From: Clostridia bacterium
GTDB lineage: Bacteria > Bacillota > Clostridia > UBA1381 > UBA9506
NCBI GenBank assembly: GCA_017416855.1
Contig: JAFQAZ010000011.1
Coordinates: 1 to 64,000, forward strand
DNA length: 64,000 nt
Reading direction: 5' to 3'
Positions 55,706 through 64,000 of this stretch are shown here, piece by piece (position 1 is the first letter of the stretch; each line of letters opens with the position of its first letter). The translations under genes were made by a program, and so were the position numbers. Below the pieces are notes generated by a model. It saw only the letters and a list, made by a program, of their open reading frames with translations, was not told the DNA's origin and ran no database searches.

Positions 55706-55730
55706 GATTCCCCGCCATTGGCGGGGAATC
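55706..55730 (+). promoter_or_regulatory. GC-rich 11-bp hairpin before mutS2
   Basis: GATTCCCCGCC-att-GGCGGGGAATC is a perfect inverted repeat, 20 bases before the mutS2 start. No T-tract follows, so it may partly terminate or protect the upstream message, or reduce mutS2 translation, whose ribosome site lies right after it. Confidence 0.65.
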
Positions 55731-55750
55731 CTTGCATAATGGAGAAATAT

Positions 55751-58111
55751 ATGGATAAAAAATCATTTAAAACTCTTGAGTTTGATAAAATTTTAAACCG
55801 TTTAGCAGAATTTACGCAAAACGAAGCCGTTCAGAAAAGGATTGTTCATCTTGAACCCACAGCATCACTTGAGGAGGCTCGTGAATGGCAGAAAGAAACA
55901 ACAGAAGCAGTTGGCATTGCTTTACGTCGCGGCAATCCGCCCGGAATGAAGCTTTTTGATGTGACTCCTGGTTTGCTTCGTGCAGAACGGGGCGGCAGTA
56001 TGAATATGAAAGAGCTTTTGCAGGTGGCATCGCTGTGCAAAACTGCTCGCGCAGTTAAACGGTATTTAGAGGATGATAAATCTCTGGAAGAGGGAGTTAT
56101 CTCCGGCTTGCTGGCAGCGCTTTCGCCTCTTAAAACTGTTTCGGACCGCATTGAAGATGCCATTGTGAGCGAGGATGAAATGGCGGATGGCGCCAGTCCG
56201 GAATTGTATCAGATACGCCGCAAAATGAAGTCTTTGGCAGGAAAAATCCGAGATACACTGCAGGCTATGATCAGCTCTCCAAAATATCAGAAGGCTTTGC
56301 AGGATCCTATTATCACGATGCGCGGCGATCGCTATGTGCTACCTGTTCGAGCTGAAGCGAAAAACGAAATTAAAGGCATTGTTCACGATGCTTCAGCATC
56401 TGGTGCAACTATTTTCGTGGAACCAATGGCTGTTGTGGAGCTAACTAATTCTGTCGCAGCTTTAGAAGGGGAAGAAAAAGAGGAAATCAACCGCATTTTA
56501 GCGGAACTTTCTTCCTTTACTGTTGAATACTCTAATGAAATCAAAATCAATTTATCGACTCTTTATGAGCTTGATTTCCTGTTTGCCAAGGCAAAATATT
56601 CTTTGTCCTGTAACGGCGTTGAACCGGAATTGAATGATGAAGGTATTGTCAACATTCAAAGGGGCCGGCATCCGCTATTGGACCCTAAGATTGTTGTACC
56701 TGTAGATATTTATTTAGGTGATGAGTTTGACACCCTGGTTATTACCGGTCCGAATACCGGTGGTAAAACGGTATCTTTAAAAACCCTTGGCCTGCTGTCC
56801 TTAATGGCGGCAAGCGGTTTGCACATCACGGCTGGAGAACACAGCAAAATAGCGGTGTTTTCCAATGTGTTTGCTGATATTGGCGATGAGCAGAGCATTG
56901 AGCAGAGTTTGAGTACATTTTCTTCTCATGTTGTAAATCTTGTAAGTATTCTCAAGAGGTTAGATGCTGACTCCCTGGTGCTGGCCGATGAATTGGGTGC
57001 CGGTACTGACCCGACAGGAGGTGCAGCGCTGGCTATAGCGATTTTGGATCATATCCGGAATTCCGGTGCCAAAGCAGCGGCCACGACTCATTACAGCGAG
57101 TTGAAAATGTATGCCTTATCCACACCGAGGGTTGAAAATGCCTCCTGCGAATTTAATGTTAAAACATTATCGCCCACATACCGTTTGTTAATCGGTGTGC
57201 CGGGGAAAAGTAATGCTTTTGCCATTTCACGTCGGTTGGGGCTTTCTGAGGAAATTCTCCAGCACGCCGGTGAGCTGTTGCACAATGATAACATTCAGAT
57301 GGAGGATGTGCTGGCGCGGTTAGAGAAAAACCGCCAAAAAGCAGAAGAACAGCGCAGACAGGCAGAAACGGCCAGCCGGGATGCCAAGCAACTGCGCTCA
57401 GAACTGAAAAAAGATAGGGCAGAGCTTGACAAGCAACGGGTGCAAATTGTTCAGGAAGCGCGGACAGAGGCTTTGCGCATTTTAGAATCGGCCAAAGACG
57501 AGTCGCAAAAGTTTATCAAAGAACTTCGCGCTATTCAGGATAATGCGGCTTTAAAAGAGGCATTAAAACAGGCCGAAGACGCCAAGGCGGCTTTGCGTGA
57601 AAAACAGGAGAGATTGTCCGGTAAAGGTCAACAGACGCCAAAACGAACAGGCAAAGTGCCGAAAAATCTGAAAATCGGCGATACTGTCCGTATTATTTCC
57701 CTGGATCAGACGGCAACGGTGTTGTCCCTTCCGGATAGCTCGGGAACGGTGCAATTAGAAGCCGGTATTATGAAAATCAAAGCAAAGTTAACAGACTTGC
57801 AGTACGAACGGCCGGTAGAGAAGAAGAAATCCACAACGTCTGTTTCCCGCACACGTTCTGTATCCAATATGAAAACCGAAATTGACCTGCGCGGTCAGAC
57901 GCTTGATGAAGCCATTATGGAGGTAGACCGCTTTATTGATCAGGCGTTGCTCGCCAATTTGCAGATGATTACCATCATCCACGGCAAAGGTACCGGAATT
58001 TTGCGTAAAGGTATCAACGAGTTTTTAAAGAAACATCCTATGGTAACCGGTTTTCGCGCCGGTGGTCTGGGTGAAGGAGATACAGGTGTGACGATTGTTA
58101 CCTTGAAATAA
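55751..58111 (+). CDS. mutS2: MutS2 ATPase/endonuclease
   Basis: 786 residues, the usual MutS2 length, with ATG 55751 after GGAGAA. It has the N-terminal MutS core, Walker A GPNTGGKTVSLKTLGL near residue 335, Walker B LADELGAGTDPTGG near 412, the coiled-coil region 520-640, a KOW-like domain and a C-terminal Smr nuclease domain (IDLRGQTLDEAIMEV ... IIHGKGTGILRKG). MutS2 suppresses recombination and, in Bacillus subtilis, acts on collided ribosomes. Confidence 0.97.
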   Translation: MDKKSFKTLEFDKILNRLAEFTQNEAVQKRIVHLEPTASLEEAREWQKETTEAVGIALRRGNPPGMKLFDVTPGLLRAERGGSMNMKELLQVASLCKTARAVKRYLEDDKSLEEGVISGLLAALSPLKTVSDRIEDAIVSEDEMADGASPELYQIRRKMKSLAGKIRDTLQAMISSPKYQKALQDPIITMRGDRYVLPVRAEAKNEIKGIVHDASASGATIFVEPMAVVELTNSVAALEGEEKEEINRILAELSSFTVEYSNEIKINLSTLYELDFLFAKAKYSLSCNGVEPELNDEGIVNIQRGRHPLLDPKIVVPVDIYLGDEFDTLVITGPNTGGKTVSLKTLGLLSLMAASGLHITAGEHSKIAVFSNVFADIGDEQSIEQSLSTFSSHVVNLVSILKRLDADSLVLADELGAGTDPTGGAALAIAILDHIRNSGAKAAATTHYSELKMYALSTPRVENASCEFNVKTLSPTYRLLIGVPGKSNAFAISRRLGLSEEILQHAGELLHNDNIQMEDVLARLEKNRQKAEEQRRQAETASRDAKQLRSELKKDRAELDKQRVQIVQEARTEALRILESAKDESQKFIKELRAIQDNAALKEALKQAEDAKAALREKQERLSGKGQQTPKRTGKVPKNLKIGDTVRIISLDQTATVLSLPDSSGTVQLEAGIMKIKAKLTDLQYERPVEKKKSTTSVSRTRSVSNMKTEIDLRGQTLDEAIMEVDRFIDQALLANLQMITIIHGKGTGILRKGINEFLKKHPMVTGFRAGGLGEGDTGVTIVTLK

Positions 58112-58169
58112 ATAAAAACAGAGAAGATAAGCTCAAAGATGGTAGAGTATCAGAATCGGAGAAATGATT

Positions 58170-58445
58170 ATGAGCAACTATGAAATTATTCTGCTGGTCT
58201 GGAATGTATTTGTAATGCTTGTGTATGGGTTTGACAAATTGCGGGCGAAAAGGGGCGGCAGACGGGTCAGGGAAGCATCCTTGTTGTTATGTGCCTTTTT
58301 GTTCGGCGGCGTTGGTGCTATGTTCGGGATGGTTTTGTTTAATCATAAAACCTCAAAAATGAAATTCCGACTGCTTGTACCGCTGGCTGTTGTTGTCAGT
58401 ATTCTGACGGTTAGCTGGCTTTTCATTTATCTTTCTCTGTACTAG
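58170..58445 (+). CDS. DUF1294-type small membrane protein
   Basis: A 91-residue membrane protein with two to three helices. YGFDKLRAKRGGRRVRE followed by GGVGAMFGMVLFNHKTSKMKF is the DUF1294 signature. ATG 58170 lies six bases after GGAGAA, while the ATG at 58164 touches it. Function of the family is unknown. Confidence 0.9.
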   Translation: MSNYEIILLVWNVFVMLVYGFDKLRAKRGGRRVREASLLLCAFLFGGVGAMFGMVLFNHKTSKMKFRLLVPLAVVVSILTVSWLFIYLSLY

Positions 58446-58478
58446 ATTCGTACAGGAGCTTACAAAAGGGGGCTGTTT

Positions 58479-59318
58479 ATGTTGAAAAAAGTAATCACTT
58501 TTGTGATTCTTATTATGATGATACTAACTTCAACTTCTATTTTTGCTGTAGACACCTATAGCGGTTATGATATCCCTGTTGATATTGAGATAAACGGTCA
58601 TTTTATACAGTGTGTTCAAAAGCCGGTTATCATCAGCGGCACGACATATATCCCTTTGCGGGCATTTTCAGATGCAATTGATGGCACAATTACGTGGGAT
58701 TCCGGGAAGGGTGTCGCCACTATGACGAAAGAGGGGCATACCTTTGTTTTTTACCCCGGAAAAGAGTCTTGTCTGGTGGATGGCGTAGAGAAAACCTGCG
58801 GCGCTATTATTTATAAGGATTTGACTTTTATACCCGTCCGTGCTGTGTCTGAGGTGCTGAATTATGCTGTCGAGTGGGACGATTTTTATCTGACGGTTAA
58901 AATTTCCGCTCCGGAGCTTGTGGTTCCGGAACTGTGCAGAGATAACTCGTATACATATGAAGATGTGCTGTATCTTGGGAAAATTATTCAGATAGAATGC
59001 GGACATCAACCGTTTCAAACCAAGCTTGGCGTTGCCGGCACGGTGGTGAACCGGGTGAAATCCTCACAGTTTCCCAATAGTGTAAAAGAGGTTATTCTTG
59101 ATACCAAATATGGTGTTCAGTTTCCACCGGCTCATACTGATAAAATCAATGTAACTCCTTCAAGTGAATGTGTGATCGCGGCCAAATGCGCCTTGAATGG
59201 CGTAAATGTTGTTGGTAATTCACTTTATTTTATTGATGTAAAGCGAGCTCCTTCCTCTTGGGTGCATAATAACAGACCCCATAGTGTTACCATACACGAT
59301 ATGTCTTTTTATGAGTGA
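58479..59318 (+). CDS. Secreted SleB-type cell wall hydrolase with stalk domain
   Basis: 279 residues. Signal peptide to about 23 (VILIMMILTSTSIFA), copper-amine-oxidase-type stalk domain about 30-140 (TYIPLRAFSDAIDGTITW, FIPVRAVSEVLNYAVEW), then a Hydrolase_2 (SleB) domain from about 155 with the catalytic Glu in GKIIQIECGHQPF and VAGTVVNRVKSSQFPN. SleB-type enzymes are lytic transglycosylases used in spore germination or wall turnover. Fits the spore-forming lineage suggested by sigH. Confidence 0.92.
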   Translation: MLKKVITFVILIMMILTSTSIFAVDTYSGYDIPVDIEINGHFIQCVQKPVIISGTTYIPLRAFSDAIDGTITWDSGKGVATMTKEGHTFVFYPGKESCLVDGVEKTCGAIIYKDLTFIPVRAVSEVLNYAVEWDDFYLTVKISAPELVVPELCRDNSYTYEDVLYLGKIIQIECGHQPFQTKLGVAGTVVNRVKSSQFPNSVKEVILDTKYGVQFPPAHTDKINVTPSSECVIAAKCALNGVNVVGNSLYFIDVKRAPSSWVHNNRPHSVTIHDMSFYE

Positions 59319-59371
59319 GGCACGGGTCTTCGGTCATATCAGGCAGCATACTATTGTAAGGGATTATGTCA

Positions 59372-60115
59372 ATGGAAAATAACAATAAACATATGTCAAA
59401 AACAAGAAGAATATATTTTTTAAGGCTGATTGGAAGAATCATTGTATTGATGTTTGTGAGTTTATTATACATATTTGATTCAAAAGCGTTTGAAGTTGCA
59501 GACGGATGGAATTTCTTTCGTGAGTTTTCGGTCCTGCATATTTTATGGATGCTGTGGATGTGCGATATGGTGCTGCAGCTTATTCCTGTAAAGTCGCATA
59601 TTTCAATAGGCTCGCAAAAGGTATTTGAATCCCTATTCAGACCGATTAAAGAAAAAATTAACTATAAAAATTTGAAGCAATATATAAAAGATACAACGAA
59701 AACAGCATATAAAGTTATGCTGCTATGGATTGTTTTAACGGCTGCTATCAGCGCATTGTATCTGGGCGGAATGATGGATACGGGTATGATGATCGTAACA
59801 TCAACATTTTTTTATGTGTGTGATTTAATTTGCGTTCTTATTTGGTGTCCGTTCAGGCTCATTATGCATAATAAATGTTGTACAACCTGCAGAATATTCA
59901 ATTGGGACCATTTGATGATGTTTTTGCCTATTGTGGCATTAAACAGCTTTTTTTCCTGGACACTTATCGGGTTTGCATTTGTGGTATGGCTCATATGGGA
60001 ATTGTGTGTACTGATATATCCTGAACGTTTTTGGGAAAACAGCAATATGGCCCTTCGATGCTCTGAATGTACAGATAAGCTTTGTACACAGTATTGCAGA
60101 AAACTGAGAAAATAG
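59372..60115 (+). CDS. Uncharacterised Cys-rich membrane protein
   Basis: A 247-residue integral membrane protein with about five helices and a cluster of cysteines on one side: NKCCTTCRIFNWDH near residue 170 and LRCSECTDKLCTQYC at the very end. Eight closely spaced cysteines could hold zinc or an iron-sulfur cluster. I do not recognise the family. ATG 59372 is eight bases after AAGGGA; ATG 59366 is too close. It is followed by the potassium uptake genes, with no shared promoter visible. Confidence 0.75.
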   Translation: MENNNKHMSKTRRIYFLRLIGRIIVLMFVSLLYIFDSKAFEVADGWNFFREFSVLHILWMLWMCDMVLQLIPVKSHISIGSQKVFESLFRPIKEKINYKNLKQYIKDTTKTAYKVMLLWIVLTAAISALYLGGMMDTGMMIVTSTFFYVCDLICVLIWCPFRLIMHNKCCTTCRIFNWDHLMMFLPIVALNSFFSWTLIGFAFVVWLIWELCVLIYPERFWENSNMALRCSECTDKLCTQYCRKLRK

Positions 60116-60170
60116 TTTGCGGATAAAAGACGATTTGGCTGCTCTGAATATGAAATGTTTTTTTTGCTCT

Positions 60171-60223
60171 GAGTTGACACGAACTTTTAAGCAATGTTGA
60201 ATTTTGCGAAAGGGAGTAGTGAA
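60171..60223 (+). promoter_or_regulatory. Leader/promoter block shared with yitT (copy 1)
   Basis: GAGTTGACACGAACT and, further on, GAATTTTG and GAAAGGG lead to the KtrB-like start at 60224. A nearly identical block precedes the 62477 gene at the same distance (TTGACA to ATG: 50 and 49 bases). TTGACA-17-TTGAAT resembles a promoter, but would leave only about 15 bases of leader. Confidence 0.5.
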
Positions 60224-61573
60224 ATGCGAAGAATAATAAAAAATTTGTCATCAATACAAATAATTATGTTTGCTTTTTTATTGGTCATTATAATTGGAAG
60301 CATTCTTTTAAGTCTACCTATAAGTTCGGTAAACGGAAAGAGCGTGCCTTATGTTGATGCACTTTTTACTGCCACAACAGCTACTTGTGTCACAGGCCTT
60401 GTAACCGTGCCGACCATATCAACATGGAGCATTTTTGGGCAGATTGTAATATTGCTCCTTATCCAAATTGGTGGTTTGGGTGTTATAACAGTTGTTGCGG
60501 GTATGATGATAATTTTGCAGCGTAAAATTAATATAAATGACAAAATTATAATCAGCGATTCGTTTAATTTGAACTCTATCGGAGGAATAGTTAAGTTTGT
60601 AAAAAAAGTAATATTGTTGACCTTTATAATAGAACTGGCAGGGGCATTATTGTATATGATAGTTTTTGTTCCTGAGTTTGGTATTAAAGGAATATGGGTG
60701 TCAGTTTTTACTTCCGTATCTGCTTTTTGCAATGCGGGTATAGATATAATTTCAGAAAATAGCTTGTGCGAATATACGCTTAACCCGATAATTAATATAA
60801 CAACTATTATACTCATCATTTTGGGTGGTATCGGCTTTGTTGTGCTATTTGATTTGATTAGGTTGAGAGGAAACAAAAAACGTAAAGGGTTAAAATTTTT
60901 ATCCCTGCACAGTAAAATTGCACTTTCACTTACGGCATTTTTAATATTTTTGGGCACGGTTTTTATTTTTGTTTTTGAATATAACAATCCGGATACTTTG
61001 GGTGGATATACATTTTTTGAAAAGATTATGGTAGCCTTGTTTCAATCAGTTACTTTAAGAACTGCAGGCTTTGCATCAATAGCTCAGGAATGTATTACGG
61101 ATGCATCTGCATTTGTATCTATGCTTCTTATGTTTATTGGCGGTTCGCCGGCAGGAACAGCCGGAGGAATAAAGACGGTTACCTTTTTCGTTTTGCTTGC
61201 AAGCACATTCTCAGTTATAAAAAATAAAAGAACAGTTGATGTGTTTAACAGACAAATTTCAACAGAAATTCTGAAACGTTCTGTTGCTGTCTTTGCGGTT
61301 TCGTTATTGACTGTTATAGGTTCAACGATTTTACTTATAATTTTTAATGGCGGAGAATTTATTGATATATTATATGAAACAGTAAGTGCTACGGCAACAG
61401 TTGGATTGAGTCGGAGTTATACAAGTAGTTTAAACACAATAGGTAAAATTATTATTACATTAACTATGTATCTTGGAAGAGTAGGTCCTATTTCTCTGGC
61501 TTTTGCATTTAGTGTAAATAAAAGTAATGAAAATTTGATTGAAAATCCTGTTGAAGAAATAAGTGTAGGATAA
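60224..61573 (+). CDS. Potassium uptake channel subunit, TrkH/KtrB family
   Basis: 449 residues with the four-repeat channel build. Each repeat's filter is visible: TATCVTGLV near residue 57, SAFCNAGID near 170, LRTAGFAS near 279 and ATATVGLS near 395. The glycine in each forms the potassium filter. It is the membrane part of a KtrAB-type system whose regulatory part follows after 12 bases. ATG 60224 is chosen because GGGAG precedes it; the frame opens at 60194 without a site. Confidence 0.93.
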   Translation: MRRIIKNLSSIQIIMFAFLLVIIIGSILLSLPISSVNGKSVPYVDALFTATTATCVTGLVTVPTISTWSIFGQIVILLLIQIGGLGVITVVAGMMIILQRKININDKIIISDSFNLNSIGGIVKFVKKVILLTFIIELAGALLYMIVFVPEFGIKGIWVSVFTSVSAFCNAGIDIISENSLCEYTLNPIINITTIILIILGGIGFVVLFDLIRLRGNKKRKGLKFLSLHSKIALSLTAFLIFLGTVFIFVFEYNNPDTLGGYTFFEKIMVALFQSVTLRTAGFASIAQECITDASAFVSMLLMFIGGSPAGTAGGIKTVTFFVLLASTFSVIKNKRTVDVFNRQISTEILKRSVAVFAVSLLTVIGSTILLIIFNGGEFIDILYETVSATATVGLSRSYTSSLNTIGKIIITLTMYLGRVGPISLAFAFSVNKSNENLIENPVEEISVG

Positions 61574-61585
61574 GGGGGCTTTTAT

Positions 61586-62227
61586 ATGAGTAAAAGTTAT
61601 GCGGTTTTTGGACTTGGCAGATATGGAAGAGCAGTTGTAAAAGAGTTGTTGAATAATGGAGCAGAGGTTTTGGCAGTAGATCAGGATAGAAGAATTGTGG
61701 ATGAGCTGGTAGGCGAAATTCCTGTTTGCAAATGTGCGGATATAACTGAGCCGGGAGTGATAGAACAACTTGGTATATCGGATATAGATGTTGTAGTTAT
61801 ATCGATGGCAAAAAGCTTTGAGGCAAGTATTATGGCAACTATGCTTTGCAAAGAAGCTTATGTCAGAAAAGTTATTGTAAAGTGCTCTGATGAGTCACAG
61901 TGCAGGGTTATGAAAAAAATTGGAGCAGACGAGGTTATTTTGCCTGAAACCGAATCGGGAACACGACTTGCCAAAAATATCCTTAGTTCCGGATTTATAG
62001 ATCTTGCTGATATAACTGATAATATTTCAATTCTTGAAATGGATATAAAAGCTGAGTGGGTAGGTAAAACACTGAGAGAGCTTGATTTAAGAAAAAAATA
62101 TAACATAAATATAATTGCTTTTAAAAATAGCAATGATGTAGTTTTTGCAAATCCCGACATTGTTATTGAGGATAGTATGAAAATGATAGTAATGACTGAT
62201 AAGAAAGGTGTGGATTTCCTTAAATAG
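61586..62227 (+). CDS. Potassium uptake regulatory subunit, TrkA/KtrA family
   Basis: A 213-residue cytosolic protein with an RCK_N domain (FGLGRYGRAVVKELLNNGA, the nucleotide-binding GxGRxG, ending in D at DQDRR) and an RCK_C domain from about 140 (WVGKTLRELDLRKKYNINII). It gates the channel in response to ATP/ADP or c-di-AMP. GGGGG-type ribosome site AAGGGGG precedes it. Confidence 0.95.
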   Translation: MSKSYAVFGLGRYGRAVVKELLNNGAEVLAVDQDRRIVDELVGEIPVCKCADITEPGVIEQLGISDIDVVVISMAKSFEASIMATMLCKEAYVRKVIVKCSDESQCRVMKKIGADEVILPETESGTRLAKNILSSGFIDLADITDNISILEMDIKAEWVGKTLRELDLRKKYNINIIAFKNSNDVVFANPDIVIEDSMKMIVMTDKKGVDFLK

Positions 62228-62476
62228 TATATGAAATAAAGAACATAGTTCACGAGTGCGAGGCATTTTGTTTCATATGAGCGTTAAAACTTAATAAACT
62301 AGTTTGCCGATAGTAATTATTTACATATTGGTCAGGAAAATCTAATATTCCTGGCGGGTTTTAATGGATTTTGTTCAAAGAAAAAACAGTGAAAGTAGTA
62401 GGTCCTATTATTCACTGTTCGCCTGAGTTGACATGAACTATATAGATATGTCGAATTTTGTTGAAAGGATGTTAAT
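62228..62476 (+). promoter_or_regulatory. Intergenic region with leader/promoter copy 2
   Basis: CAGGAA (62333-62338)/TTCCTG (62348-62353) forms a small stem. AACAGTGA (62385-62392)/TCACTGTT (62412-62419) forms a longer one. The block GAGTTGACATGAACT (TTGACA 62428-62433) through GAATTTTG to GAAAGG repeats the region before the KtrB-like gene. The last part leads to the start of the 62477 gene. Confidence 0.5.
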
Positions 62477-63079
62477 ATGAAAAAAGAAGTTTTAAATTAT
62501 CTGTTTATTACTATAGGGAGTATTTTGTATGCAATAGCGACTGTTGTTTTTATATTCCCTCATTCGCTTCTGCTTGGCGGTACAAGCGGAATTTCTGTAA
62601 TCCTTAATGAGTATATATCCTTTTCTCCCGGAACAATTTTGGTTATAATCAATTTTTCTTTGTTGGTAGCAGCATTTGTGGTTTTAGGCAAAGATATGGC
62701 TATTAAAACCTTTGTTGGTTCCACATTGACTACAGCTTTTGTTGGAGTTTTTGAAAAAATATTTTATAACAGCACAATTCTTGTTTCTAATATTTATGTA
62801 TCCGCCGTGCTGGGCGCTTCTCTGATTGCAATTGCGAGCGGAATTATGTTTTATGTAAAATCAAGCTCAGGCGGAACAGATATCATAGCGCTTATTGTTC
62901 AAAAATATTCGAAAATAAACATTGGAAGAGCACTTTTGATAACGGATTTTTTGATTGTGATTGTGGGTGGGATATTATCGGGATACATAATACTTATAAG
63001 TTCATTTATTGGACTTCTTATTAAAACATTCGGCATTGATTTTGTTATAGGATGCATTAAACGAAAGACTTGCATCTAA
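62477..63079 (+). CDS. YitT-family membrane protein, short form
   Basis: 200 residues with five to six membrane helices; GGTSGISVILNEYISFSPG and SSGGTDIIALIVQKYSKINIG are YitT family hallmarks. Usual members have about 280 residues and end in a soluble DUF2179 domain, which is absent here: the protein stops just after the last helix at VIGCIKRKTCI. This may be a natural short form or a truncation. Possible transporter of unknown substrate. Confidence 0.85.
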   Translation: MKKEVLNYLFITIGSILYAIATVVFIFPHSLLLGGTSGISVILNEYISFSPGTILVIINFSLLVAAFVVLGKDMAIKTFVGSTLTTAFVGVFEKIFYNSTILVSNIYVSAVLGASLIAIASGIMFYVKSSSGGTDIIALIVQKYSKINIGRALLITDFLIVIVGGILSGYIILISSFIGLLIKTFGIDFVIGCIKRKTCI

Positions 63080-63131
63080 ACCTTATGCCTCGCAATAATA
63101 TAATCGAAAGACAATGAAATGGAGTATTAAC

Positions 63132-64000
63132 ATGACAAAAAAAGGGTATTTAATAGGGAAATATTATGAACTTATGGATAGTAAGAAGGAAAGCAAAATA
63201 GCTTTTTATACAAATCCTGCGAATGCACGTTTGGAATCATTTCAGATTGCAGATCAGCTTTATTATGTAGGCGATAAGAAGGTTTGCATTCATCTTATCG
63301 ATACCGGTGAGGGTCTGATCCTGTTAGATTCTGGATATTTCGGCACAACACATTTGCTTGTTGACAGCATTTTTAGAGCCGGTTTTGACCCTGCAGATGT
63401 TCGCTGGATTATACATTCACACGGTCATCATGACCATTATGGAGCATCAGAAGAGTTCCGCACTATGTATGGAACGAAGCTTGCCATCAGTAAAGTGGAT
63501 GCAGAGTCATTAAGAAAATATCCTCATCGGTCAGCTATTGATACCAGCGAGTATCCCTTTGCAAAAACACCGGAGTTTGATTATGAAATAGAAGATGGTG
63601 AAATTTTTGAACTGGGTAATATTAAAATTCGTTGTGTATTAACCCCCGGACATACTGACGGTGTTTTAAGCTTCTTTTTCGATGTAACCTATGAAGGTAA
63701 AACATATCTTGCCGGTATGCTTGGCGGTGCCGGTGTTAACGCACTGACTCTTCCTTATGTTTATTATAACGAAAGAACGGAAGACCCTGCACATCAGATG
63801 CTCGGTTCAATCGAAAAAATCTGGAATGAACCGGTGGTTGTTCATTTGGGGAATCATCCCGGTAATAACAAAACATTACAAAAACGGGAAAAGAAGCTTG
63901 CAGAAGGCGGCAATCCGTTCATTGCCCCTGATAGCTGGCAGTCCTTTCTGACAGAGCTCAGAGCGAAGGCAGAAAAAATTATAATCGATAATAAAAAATT
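63132..64000 (+). CDS. MBL-fold metallo-hydrolase, cut by window end
   Basis: The frame opens at ATG 63132, 7 bases after GGAG, and stays open to the last base, so only the first 289 residues are seen. The metal motif HSHGHHDHYG lies near residue 98 and TPGHTDGVL near 178, the two zinc-binding signatures of the metallo-beta-lactamase fold. No signal peptide is present. Substrate unknown. Confidence 0.9.
   Translation, partial: MTKKGYLIGKYYELMDSKKESKIAFYTNPANARLESFQIADQLYYVGDKKVCIHLIDTGEGLILLDSGYFGTTHLLVDSIFRAGFDPADVRWIIHSHGHHDHYGASEEFRTMYGTKLAISKVDAESLRKYPHRSAIDTSEYPFAKTPEFDYEIEDGEIFELGNIKIRCVLTPGHTDGVLSFFFDVTYEGKTYLAGMLGGAGVNALTLPYVYYNERTEDPAHQMLGSIEKIWNEPVVVHLGNHPGNNKTLQKREKKLAEGGNPFIAPDSWQSFLTELRAKAEKIIIDNKK

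Noticed and set aside
60174-60202. Ordinary housekeeping promoter for the KtrB-like gene
   Set aside because: TTGACA-17-TTGAAT is possible, but the start site would fall about three bases before the ribosome site; kept only as part of the repeated leader.

Overview
The window looks like the chromosome of a low-GC, endospore-lineage Clostridium-type Firmicute. Support: sigH followed by the rimP-nusA-ylxR-infB-rbfA translation block, copper-amine-oxidase-type stalk domains, S-layer homology (SLH) anchoring, a SleB-type cell wall hydrolase and AGGAGG-like ribosome sites throughout. SLH-anchored carbohydrate enzymes recall pectin-degrading gut Clostridia such as Monoglobus; that placement is a guess.

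Layout. (1) 1-428: a non-coding stretch packed with hairpins and closed by an intrinsic terminator. (2) 451-4948: mobile-element cargo, including a replication-type HTH/DUF6017 protein. (3) 4945-6457 (minus): an AbiE-type toxin-antitoxin pair (nucleotidyltransferase AbiEii and DUF6088/AbiEi-like antitoxin). (4) 6689-10690: a 1233-residue STAND-like protein followed by a frameshifted, truncated Ser/Thr kinase; I read this as a decayed defence or signalling module. (5) 10796-42320: a large carbohydrate-use locus. A membrane-bound AraC-type regulator and a solute-binding lipoprotein share a 28-bp promoter motif. They are followed by oxidoreductases, four to five very large secreted proteins (beta-propellers, right-handed beta-helix lyase-like domains, SLH anchors), a cytosolic lyase-like enzyme with a TTG start, two ABC permeases, a second binding lipoprotein, a ceramidase-fold hydrolase, a third oxidoreductase and a D-lyxose/D-mannose isomerase. 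(6) 42623-44108: mobile remnants (DUF6076 gene, C-terminal piece of a large serine recombinase) abutting a tRNA-Ser(GGA). (7) 44392-64000: chromosomal core, with sigH, a zinc-ribbon protein, the rimP-to-nrnA block with a rimP-leader hairpin, rnhA, tatD, an aminotransferase, trpS, rqcP, mutS2, a SleB-type hydrolase, KtrB/KtrA-like potassium uptake, a short YitT protein and a metallo-hydrolase cut by the window end.

The last 13 bases of the tRNA-Ser (on the plus strand TGGCGGAGAGGGA, 44171-44183) recur exactly and in the same orientation at 291-303. The roughly 43.9 kb between the copies holds all accessory content. This fits a genomic island integrated at the tRNA 3' end, though only a comparison with relatives can prove it.

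How the locus may work: SLH-anchored beta-helix enzymes and propeller proteins bind and cleave an acidic polysaccharide at the S-layer; the binding lipoproteins and permeases import oligosaccharides (no ABC ATPase is encoded here, so a shared one is expected); cytosolic enzymes and Gfo/Idh/MocA oxidoreductases process them. The AraC protein, with an extracytoplasmic sensor, probably controls its own gene and the first transporter gene. The substrate cannot be read from the sequence.
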